Assembly (NCBI RefSeq): GCF_035594125.1
Contig: NC_087183.1
Coordinates: 9,042,368 to 9,106,367 of the forward strand
DNA length: 64,000 bases
Direction of reading: 5' to 3'
Source of the DNA: Scylla paramamosain
Taxonomy: Eukaryota; Arthropoda; Malacostraca; Decapoda; Portunidae
Shown: piece by piece, positions 42,573 through 64,000 of the stretch
How the letters are laid out: each line of letters opens with the position of its first letter
Numbering within the stretch: the stretch's first letter is position 1
Made by a program: the position numbers and the translations under genes
The notes under the pieces: generated by a model
Seen by the model: only the letters and a program-made list of their open reading frames with translations
Told to the model about the DNA's origin: nothing
Database searches by the model: none

Positions 42573-42790
42573 GAATCAAAGAAAATGGAATTACTTCTCA
42601 TGCTCGAGCGTTAACTCACATAAAAAGACAGTAACAATACGAATAAATAAAAATAGACAGTAACAATACGAATAAATAAAAATAAAGCTTCCAGTAGAGG
42701 AGAGAATCAAAGAAAACAGTATTACCTCTCATACTGACGTACATTCACATAAAACACAACAACAATACGAATAACAACAAAGCTTCTACA
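42573..42790 (+). repeat. Diverged tandem duplication with nested 29-bp repeat
   Basis: GAATCAAAGAAAATGGAATT ... CTCACATAAAAAGACAGTAA (42573 on) is repeated as GAATCAAAGAAAACAGTATT ... TTCACATAAAACACAACAAC (42706 on). Within the first, GACAGTAACAATACGAATAA plus AATAAAAATA occurs twice in tandem (about 42627 and 42656). Confidence 0.75.
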
Positions 42791-43025
42791 GCAGGAAGGG
42801 TTTGAATCCTCAAGGTAATCTAACTCTCCATCCGGGGCTTCGAATGCAATTAAGGCATCAGCTAATGTGCATTTTTATTGGGGGAAATTGAATAACACGG
42901 AACAATACGACGCGAAACAATTGAAAATCATGCTAGAATTTCCACGGTGACCAGGGCATCGAAGTACTCAAGAGAAGGGAGGCCAGTGAGGAAAAATGAA
43001 TAGATTAAAGGGCGAGATACTCCGG

Positions 43026-43138
<113 letters not shown>

Positions 43139-43685
43139 GAATTAGTGAGAATGAAAACCCGACACGAACCGAGAGAATAAAAATAAAAATAAAATATCCT
43201 TACTTTTCTCACACAGTCGCCAGCTCCTCGTCCCTCCAAGGTGTAACTCTCACACCTACAGGGATGCAGTGACACACACACACATACACACACGCACATC
43301 CTGCGGGAGAGGAAGATCATAGCTGACAAGAGGCCATAATATAATTCCTGTGACATACAAGACCAAAACAAGTTGAGATTAGATTTATTATTAGCCAGAT
43401 GTTACGCTTATCACATTTCCCCTTTCCTTTCTGAGTGGCGATGAAGATGGAGGCGTGTAATTTATGATAAAAACCTGCTACACACACACACAATCTGTCA
43501 GTCAGCACCCCCCCCCTCTCTCTCTCTCTCTCTCTCAACAGGTGCGCATTCAGATCACAGGTACACAGGTGCTTTGATCACTGAAGGCCTCACACCTACA
43601 TTATTCATCTCACTCCCGCGTGCTAATGTGAGTGTGTCAGAATACAAACTCAAGGCGACTGTAGATTTTCACTTCGATTAAAAAC

Positions 43686-43880
43686 ACAAGTCCTACATGT
43701 GGCACTTTCTGTATAACAAACACGCTATTTCCATCTATCTTCCCTGTCCATAAATTTACCCATTCTATTCTCGCAGCTCCCTAATGACTCCACTAACAGC
43801 CTAATCACCGAGTCTCCTCCGATCATTAACTATTAGCCTCCTTCCAAGGTCGTTCGACAAATGGAGTGAGTTCGGGAAGT
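43686..43880 (-). pseudogene. Second, older copy of the CR1/L2-like LINE 3' end
   Basis: Reverse-complement reading gives ATTAGGGAGCTGCGAGAATA, then TTTATGGACAGGGAAGATAG, then ATACAGAAAGTGCCACATGT. These align in order with ATTAGGGAGCTTTAAGAGAA, TTTATGGATGGGGATAATAG and ATACAGGGACTGCCACGTGT of the plus-strand copy at 33760-33860. Reading frames are lost. The alignment fades beyond about 43880. Found by comparing the two stretches within this window. Confidence 0.7.
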
Positions 43881-44424
43881 GTAAACTTTAAACTTTGACA
43901 ACCTTAAAGCAGGTGTCAGCTGAAGTGCGGGTCTCTTTATTCACCAGCTGGAGGGACAGAGGGCGAGGGGTGAGCAGCCAGGGAGCTTCCATCCTGGCCC
44001 ATGTCCCTGCCCATATCGACCACCCTGCTCCGTGTCCTTCCTCAGTTGAGTTCACTAGGATATGATGCTACACACCACCTTGCTTTGTTTACTTTTGTGG
44101 ATATTCTGATGTTAGCTTTTTTTTTTTATCTTATTTTGTCTTCAACTGGATGAATCAACGAAAACTGAAATGCTACAAATTTAAAGGGTTGGTATTTGAG
44201 TGATTTCATTTCACGTTACAGGGGAAGTGGGGGGAGGGGGATATTGACCTCACTGACACAGAACAGTATGTCTGGCGTTGTTCATTTGGTACCCAAGCCA
44301 CTGACCCACGCCCCAGGATCCAGCGTTGTTCATTATGTGTCTTCCTGATTTGCCTCCGGGTCCTGCTTAGTAATATATTATTAAAATTATTTAAGTTAAT
44401 AACATTTAAATGGAAAGCTATAAT

Positions 44425-44880
44425 TTATTCAAATGACCAGGCTTTTCCACAAACATGAGGGCCTCGTGTCCCGGTGAGAACACACACTTCTCCAAATATC
44501 AGCGAGATGCGGAAAGGCCCTTCTTCGCCTCGAGAATGAAGATGTATCGCTCCCGCAGCCCCATCAGACTGGGACACCACCAGAAAGTGTCGCACTGTGA
44601 GGGGGACCAAAAAGTCATCACAGTATGGCTGTGTTTCCCGGGACATGAGGTAGCCATGTATGAGACGTGTGGTTCGTCCAGAGACGGGCCAGTGCTGGCA
44701 TCCCCGCGCATGGACACGTCCACGGACGGACAGCAAAAGATATTACTTCCTTCATCTAAGTGGTGGCAACTAAAGCCTCCCATCTGCTCTGCCAAGTGGC
44801 AAGAATTGCCATTCTTGTAGTGGAGTACAAGGCAGGAAATGGAACGAGGCTGAAGGAGCAACTCGAGCTGCCGGAAGCAG
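44425..44880 (-). pseudogene. Decayed jockey-like LINE 3' end
   Basis: In two minus-strand frames there are remains of the C-terminal region of a jockey-type LINE. The segment WQSRWEAL then ALARLWTNHTSHTWLPHVPG in one frame, and TTRLIHGYLM with PYCDDFLVPLTVRHFLVVS in the next, match the family layout W..W...LARLRIGHTRLTHGYL...C..C..PxTVxHxLxxC. Both the second and the last Cys of the terminal motif are lost and at least one frameshift is needed. No element ends or target-site duplication are recognisable. It looks older than the copy near 56.5 kb and comes from a different subfamily. Confidence 0.6.
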
Positions 44881-45333
44881 AAGTAAGAAAAATAATGAAC
44901 AAAACTGACAGGTCTAAAATAAGATAAATATATAAACGACGGAACCCATGAGGAGTAAAAATAAGGACAGCAGTAATAAACCTATTAACAAGCAGCGAGA
45001 AAAGTTGTGAAAACTAAAAAAAAAACACTCGAGACAGACTTACCCTTCCTTCCCTCACCCCTCAGCCTTCTTGGGATTTAAACTTCCGCCAAGATATATC
45101 AGGATCTGTGCTCGCCTGAGGCGTCGGCAGGCGAAAAGAGGAAAAGGAAAAGAAAGAAAAGATGGAAAAAGACGAGGTAGTGGAGGTGGCGGCGTAGGAG
45201 GATAAACGCAAAGGACAGAGTTGGAAGGGAAGAGCTTGGTGGTGGGGAGGAGTAAGAGGAGGAGGAAAACTTAGTGCGTATTTAAATATGTGAACAAACT
45301 CTCACGGGAGTAAATAGGAAAATGGTATTTTTG

Positions 45334-45582
45334 ATTTACACCATCATACTCTGCAACAATGGGAATGTGATTTTTGCATACCTTACTGGATTCTAAGAAA
45401 ACTTTATCAGAGTTTCTGAGGGAAATCCATAGTTTTCAAAATAGACACGAGCACTTCACCCAAAAATTCCCTAGACCCGTTCCTGTAGGACAGGTTTGAA
45501 TTAGTATCCCTGAGGGGGGGGGAGCGGTTGAGGAAGGCGCAACCCCCCGGCTAGGTCAGGGAGGGTGATTATGGTGTAAATC
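45334..45582. mobile_element. Candidate miniature inverted-repeat element D
   Basis: GATTTACACCATCAT at the left and the inverse GATTTACACCATAATC at the right are near-perfect 14-15 bp terminal inverted repeats about 250 bp apart. Near the right end is a second imperfect inverted pair, CCCTGAGGGGGG and CCCCCCGGCTAGGTCAGGG, able to form a GC-rich hairpin. No second copy is seen in the window and no target duplication is clear. Confidence 0.45.
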
Positions 45583-46386
45583 TAAAAAACAACCGGAAAA
45601 TTAATTCTGTACATTGTATGTGCATTATACATATACATACATGGTGTGCGCGCGTCTCCTGAGGCAATCACTGAGGACACAAACACACACACACACACAG
45701 CAGCCTTGAGCGCCACCTACCAGTGGAGGGCAAACTGCCGCTCTGAACACTGCATACAAGGCCTTACTTGTACCTTGCATCCACTTATATTCACACAACC
45801 AGATAATGAATTGCTTTGTCGTGCCTAATTAGCTTTGTCAATCTGCTTCCCTTACCGTGCACCAGCCCATGCATTGGGTATCTACACAAGCAGGTCCCTG
45901 AACAATGGTGAACCGCAACACCCCGCCACTACACCGCCACCTTATTTAAATCTCGACAGTCTCCACACCTCAGTCTAGCAATCAAAACTCCTTCAGATAT
46001 TACTAATTAAAGGAAACCTGACTATTAACACATTCCCATAACAGCAACTTACCGTATCTCAACACGAGCGGCGAGCAGCAAAGGAAAACAGGGAGAGACA
46101 ACCACTCCTTCCTGAAGCTGTTCCTCGTAATGGCGGATTGGCGGCCTTCCTTCCCTCCTTCCCTCCCTCCCGCCTGCCGCCTACGTCACGAGACACTAGC
46201 GCCACCGCTGCTTGTTACTCCCTCGTTTGAGCCTCACAATTCCCGCTCTGGCTTGATTTTTTACGTTACATACTTAATATTGTAATTGTTCACCATGTAC
46301 CATTGGCACTGAGGGAGGGTTGTGTGCATTACCGCATCCTTTTTTTGGTCCACAGTTCCCGCGGAGACATTTCAACATTTATTACC

Positions 46387-46432
<46 letters not shown>

Positions 46433-47091
46433 TACTGCGTTTCATGTTCATTTAAATCCCTGTAGAGGTAAACAGCATCAAGTCCTAACACCTCTTATCA
46501 TATGACACCTTGATCCCTCCTGATAATCTCCACCAAGGACACAAACACAGAGCTCCTGCGTGCCATGGAGTGCTCGTGGAGACCAAACTACACTCCTCTG
46601 GGATTCAGTTAACTTCCACCTTCACGTAACAATTAGACACTTACAAACTCCAGTCCAGTTAGCCTAATTATGAATCAGTTCCCTCTGCCCCAGCTGTCTT
46701 CCCACCCTCATTACCTCGCCATGTCCCTCTCTCTCCCACACAGAGCAGCTCAGGCCAGATAGTCTAATAATAATGTGTCTGTCTGTTACCTAACCTTGAC
46801 CAGCCTGAATACTTTCCCGCTTTCAGGATCCTCTTCCCCTGTGTTCCATTTCTCCCTCTCTAATGTCTTTTTTTGTTATCTAAGAGGGGCACTGGCCAAA
46901 AAATAAATAAAATGAATAAATAAATAAATAAATAAATAAATAAAAAAAGTTTACTGATTAAAAAAAAAAACCTGTATAAAAAGGATTCCACTTGTATTTA
47001 ATTCTTTCATTGTTATCGTCATGCCTTGTTGACATTTAGCGAACACTTAAAACAATTATTTGGATGGGCACAGAATAATGATAAAATATAA

Positions 47092-47210
47092 GGTTAATAT
47101 CGTCTTTTTCTAAGCTGTAGAACTGCATATTTAAGAAACTGCAATGGGGAAAGTGTCCGAAGATTGTAGATGGTTATGAGAAGATATCGTGCAGTGATGA
47201 AAGGGTTAAC
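47092..47210. mobile_element. Short interspersed element B, copy 2
   Basis: Starts GGTTAATATCGTCTTTTTCT and ends GCAGTGATGAAAGGGTTAAC. The internal block TTGTAGATGGTTATGAGAAG matches TTGTAGGTGGATACAGGAAA of the copy at 61989. It is about 119 bp, non-coding, and bounded by TTAA-containing ends. Confidence 0.55.
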
Positions 47211-47862
47211 GAGTAATTTCACACATCGTTCCTTCTTCACCCACGGATCTTTATAATTTAACACCCTGACCGCCTCCACTTCATCCCTAATACACTCCAG
47301 CATTAGTAATTAAAGCACCGCAAATATGTCACACCAGACATTTTTCAGACTTACATGAGCTGCGGGGAGGGAAAGAAAACGAGAAGCGGGTGACTCTGGT
47401 CTTCCCCCCTTCAGTCAGCGGTTCAGTCCATCCATGTTCATCTATACACCATTACATCCTCCATTTACTGCTACGTTCTCCATCTACTATTTCAACTCCC
47501 TACCTTTCAATTACATCCTTCTTTCACTCTGCCCTCCATCCATCATTGCATCCACCGTTATATCCACCTCCTCTGCCTCCACTATTTCCCTACAGAACCA
47601 CTCATACCTTTTTTTTTTTTTAATTCCACTTCCACCACCTCCATCATCTCCTCCACACCTCACCGTGCTCTTTACGTCACTGAGAAAATCTGACAAGTAC
47701 TTACAAGTGATGAAGACGCAAATGAGATTTCTCTTTTACGTTCAATATACCCGTAAGTATTGAATTTCCTGGGGACCTCGTGTGTGCCGTGTGGGAGTGA
47801 ATCAAGGCGTCTTGCTGGGCGTGGCGAAATGAATTGGTTGTCCATGAAAAGAAAACGAGATG

Positions 47863-47949
<87 letters not shown>

Positions 47950-48181
47950 GTGGAATAAAAGTGACGGATGGATGAGAAAAAAAAGTATATAGTTTTAACT
48001 TAAATAAGGGATGTGATAAATTAAATATGGTGAATATGAGAGAAGAGATGAACGGTGGGGAAGCTGGAGGACGACGACGACGAGGAGAATAAGCAGGATA
48101 ATAATTTCTTTCTCCTTATAACCTTTGCTTCGTTTAAAAAAATCATAATTTTATTATTAAACGTTTGCATTTAATATAACT

Positions 48182-48218
<37 letters not shown>

Positions 48219-49119
48219 AAAATAGATTAAAACAGTGACGAAAAAGAGATTACATTTATTTTGCCATCAGTCTCTACTGTCCGCCCGGGAGCAGGACGTA
48301 GGCACTGCTCAGTACAGTCTTGCTCCAGGGACGGTGACAGCTCTGTACTGACGTGTGCCTCACACCCAGCTGGCAAAGCACTAATGGAGGATGAAGGAAT
48401 CGCAATAACCACAATTCTCATATTACAATGCTCGTATCAAGATTATGCAGAGTCGATAATTTTTTTTTTATATGTATAAATAAAAAAAAAAAAAAAACAG
48501 GAAATATTACGGTGCTGAAAAAAAAAAGAACAGAAATACACAAAATAATAACTCAAGACTGAAACAAACATGATAGAATAGGAAGTTGACCGTAATAAAA
48601 GATAAAGTAAACAATAACGGTTAAAAACGAAAAATGTATAAAAGATGACTGAAAAATAAATATATATAAACTTATAATACATTTTCACTCCGTCTTTTAA
48701 TCCCTGCACAATGTCAAGGGCGAGGGACAGGTAAGTGAAGAGCTCAGGTGTGACAGGTAAATATCAAGGTGGAGCTGTAGATGACGCACAATACACCTGC
48801 TCACCCCTTGGCTAATTACACACCTGCCCCCAGACACCCACGCGCCTCACCAAAATATTATCCTTGAGGAATATAAATTTCTAAGTGATATAGAATGACC
48901 CGCCGCCCCTCCTACACAGATACCCTACGGACGGGGACCCAAAAGTGAAGAGTGACTGGAAATTTTAAAAGATAGGAGGGAAAATAAATGTGTAAAATGA
49001 CTTCAGTATTAAAAAGGGGTACATTTAAAATAATATATGCGTCTGTCAATTAATCTGTCTACTGAAAATGAGTAAATACAGAATAGCTTTCATATATATT
49101 TGTTTGTTGACTTTTTTAA

Positions 49120-49405
49120 TTAATTTATCTATCTATCTATCTATCTAACTAGCTATCTCTCTCTTTCAGTCTATACATCTGTCTGTGTGTCTGCTCTCTG
49201 TCTGTCTGTGTGTCTATTCTTCTGTTTGTTTATCTATCTATCTTTCTGTCTGTCTGTCTATCTACTTAATCCTTTCATCTATCTACATATCTATCTACAG
49301 GTTTGTCAGTCTGTTTGCTGATCTGTCTATCTGTCTGTCTGTCTGTCTTTCTCTTTGTCTGTCTGTGCCTGTCTGTGTGCCTGTTTCTCTATCTATCTAT
49401 TATCA
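49120..49405 (+). repeat. Degenerate (TCTA/TCTG)n tetranucleotide region
   Basis: TCTATCTA, TCTGTCTG and TTTGTCTG units alternate over nearly 290 bp with many interruptions. The open frame here reflects the repeat. Confidence 0.8.
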
Positions 49406-49606
49406 AACTTTATATTTTTCACAGGTACAACGAGGTATGAAATGATGAAAAAAAAATATAATTGCATATTGAAAAGCAGATTGCCATTAAAAGATCAGAC
49501 CGCTTAACCATTAATACATTTATATACTGTATATGCTTAATATTATGGAATAAATTCTACAATATAATCCCTGTTTTGTTCCATCACGTATAAAAGTACA
49601 AAAGAT

Positions 49607-49608
<2 letters not shown>

Positions 49609-49703
<95 letters not shown>

Positions 49704-49775
49704 CTGAATGATAAAAGAAAGAAAGAAAGGAAGGAAGAAAAAAAAAACATGAATGATAAAAGAAAGACAGGAAGG

Positions 49776-49867
<92 letters not shown>

Positions 49868-49911
49868 ACGTTCCTACATATATTATCTTTAAAAACTCTA
49901 ACATTTTACAA
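49609..49911 (-). other. Probable ChT 3' UTR start with (CT)n and (GT)n
   Basis: Read in the gene's direction, 46 bp of A/T-rich sequence follow the stop codon. Then come about 87 bp of (CT)n (plus-strand 49779-49865), a short TTTC/TTCC stretch, and about 92 bp of (GT)n (49609-49700). No AATAAA is seen close by. TATAAA variants occur further on and an AATAAA lies at plus-strand 48255-48260, about 1.65 kb after the stop. The UTR end is therefore not assigned. Confidence 0.4.
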
Positions 49912-61866
<11,955 letters not shown>

Positions 61867-61988
61867 CTGTAAGGAGAAACATAACGGAATGAGAACATAC
61901 TAACTAGAGAAATATCGTTCCACCAATTAAGAACGTCGATGCACTGAAAAGCTGAAAACACTGAAAAAGAAAAAAAGAGAAAGTAGAA

Positions 61989-62105
61989 GGGTTAATTTGA
62001 TCTTTTCTATGCTACAAAAGTATTTACGAGACTGCACTATATAAGGAAATGTCTAGAAAGTTGTAGGTGGATACAGGAAAATATCTGTCTATCAGTGAAC
62101 GTTAA
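61989..62105. mobile_element. Short interspersed element B, copy 3
   Basis: Starts GGGTTAATTTGATCTTTTCT and ends ATCAGTGAACGTTAA. The internal blocks (GGAAATGTCTAGAAAGTTGT, AGGTGGATACAGGAAAATAT) follow the order of the other two copies. It lies in a ChT intron, just upstream of exon n-4 in the gene's direction. Confidence 0.5.
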
Positions 62106-63424
62106 TTGTGTGTAATGTACTGTGTGGTGTGGTGTAGTTGAGTTGCATGTAGGTTATATGGTTGAATGGTGATCTGTGCTTTAAATGTATTCGATGGTTT
62201 GGGGTTATATGACTGAATTGTATGGGACTGTATGGTTGGTTTGGGTTGTATGGAATCGTATGGCTGAATAATATTGTATTGCCTGGTTTTTATTTATTTG
62301 CTTATATATTTGCTATAAGTGTTCCATATTTTTACCGTAAGTGCATCGAATTCCCACTTTTTTAACGTTTTATGTCAGACTTAACTGTTTACTATTAGAT
62401 TACTGAATACAACAACATCAACGTTTACCTTGTGCTGATTTCATTTGTCGTATTAAATGTGCAATATGTGTCGTGAACCCTCTACTGAATAACTGTATGC
62501 CTAAGTACTCGTATGGGATTTTATTTATACTTGGCGTTTAAACTATAGCAATGTATGGATTTTAAACACCAAGCCAAATTAACCGTATTTAATTAAGGTA
62601 TGTTTTTTATTAAGTGTATAATATAAAGGAACACAGGACACAACACAGGATATGAAGGAAGTGTAGAATAGCGAAGGAGTGTGTAAGTGAAGGAGGCAGT
62701 GAGTCAGATAGTGAAGAAAATGAACAAGTAGCACCATCTCCTTTGCATTATTTTTTTCCCTCTTCTTTTGTTTCCTCCGGTGACGTGTTTTCCTTCCCTT
62801 TCTCTTTCCCTTTCTTCCTTCCCTCCTTCCTCTATTCTTCGGTGACGCAACCATCCTTCCTGTCTTTTTATCTCCTCCTCCTTATCAGCTCCTCGTAATT
62901 CATCCAGCCAGTCCTTCCTCCCCTCTTTCCTTCCCTTCTTCCTCCATCGTTCCTTCTTCCCCTTCCCCTCCATCTCCTTTCTTCCCTCATTCTCTTCTTT
63001 CTTTCCTCTCTCCTATCTATTACATTCCTTTCATTTCTCCCTTCTTCTCTCCCACGTTCCCTTCTATCTTTACTCTCTCTTCTCCTGCTTTGCTTTCCTT
63101 CCATCTCTCCTTCTTTTCCCCTTTTCCTCATACTCTTCTTTCCTTCATCCTTTTATCAGTCAATTCTTTCCTACTTCTTTCCTTTTCCTGTCTTCCTTCT
63201 TTCCTCAATCTCTTCTTTCCAATCTCTCCTACCGTCTCTCTCACTCTCTCCTTTCTATCCCCCCTCCCCCGGGAATCATCTCTTTTGCACATAAAAGATA
63301 CAGTCTACATAACCTCCACAACTCTCAAAGGGACGAACGCAACCTTAGCCAAAAGAGTCTTCGAGTAAAAGATATTTTTTTTCCTGGCATGATTACGCGT
63401 CTCAGCCATTTTTTTTTTTATCAG

Positions 63425-63522
<98 letters not shown>

Positions 63523-63635
63523 TCTGTCTCTCGCTCGCTCGCTCGCTCGCTCGCGTTAGTAAAGGGAGGAGAGAGGAAAGAGACGGATGGAGAGAAGAAG
63601 AAAGAGATGGAAATGAGCGGAAGTTTGTCTGGGTG

Positions 63636-63715
<80 letters not shown>

Positions 63716-63887
63716 AACACACTCCATCTATAAAATGACCACAACCAACAAATTCAACACTCCATCTCTCGTACCTTCGCTTTGTGTCCTTTCCTTATCT
63801 CTGTTCCCTTTCTTCTTCTTTGTCATGTTCTTCATCATCTCCGCGTGTCTGTCCCAGATTTGTACATTCCTCGTTTCTTTTTCCTTC

Positions 63888-64000
<113 letters not shown>

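Noticed and set aside
42796..42812. GGGTTTGAATCCTC as a tRNA B box
   Set aside because: No A box or acceptor stem pairing at tRNA distance; treated as chance.

Overview
The window is eukaryotic, intron-bearing genomic DNA that is almost entirely non-coding and very rich in simple-sequence repeats. By hand count there are nearly 60 long (AG/CT)n arrays totalling a little over 4 kb, plus long (AC)n, (TA)n, (GGA)n, (TAC)n and (GGT)n tracts. This repeat load, short TTAGG-like stretches, LINE and SINE remnants, and a choline transporter that resembles arthropod homologues all suggest an arthropod, most likely a decapod crustacean. That assignment is inference; no species can be named from the sequence alone.

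Only one protein-coding gene is convincing. On the minus strand, five exons between 61866 and 49912 join in frame with canonical GT-AG introns. They encode the last 223 residues of a high-affinity choline transporter (ChT, SLC5A7 family): the last five membrane segments of the usual 13-helix model and a short cytoplasmic tail. The 5' part of the gene must lie beyond position 64000. Introns of 2381, 6704, 2024 and 174 bp are filled with microsatellites, a decayed LINE, a SINE and an inverted-repeat element.

Layout. 1-5069: microsatellites and low-complexity DNA. 5070-5616: a cluster of TTAA-bounded, piggyBac-like miniature elements. 5617-15635: long (CT)n, (AG)n and (TCC)n tracts. 15636-16218: a 105-bp inverted repeat wrapped in (TA)n. 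16602-16825: a tRNA-derived SINE with target-site duplication. 16826-29464: microsatellites, several degenerate minisatellites and inverted-repeat element copies. 29465-30118: two minisatellites flanking a second SINE copy. 33420-33900: 3' end of a CR1/L2-like LINE, with a second decayed copy at 43686-43880 on the other strand. 41981-42178: another miniature element. 44425-44880: a decayed jockey-like LINE end. 45334-45582: a further inverted-repeat element. 49609-61866: the ChT gene. 61867-64000: low-complexity, pyrimidine-rich sequence with no further exon recognised.

Most long open frames in the window are repeat translations (Arg-Glu, Ser-Leu, Thr-His, poly-Pro) and are not genes. I found no complete autonomous transposon, no RNA gene that I trust, and nothing resembling a new multigene system. 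The most useful leads are the ChT gene structure, the small non-autonomous element families, and the unusual repeat architectures.
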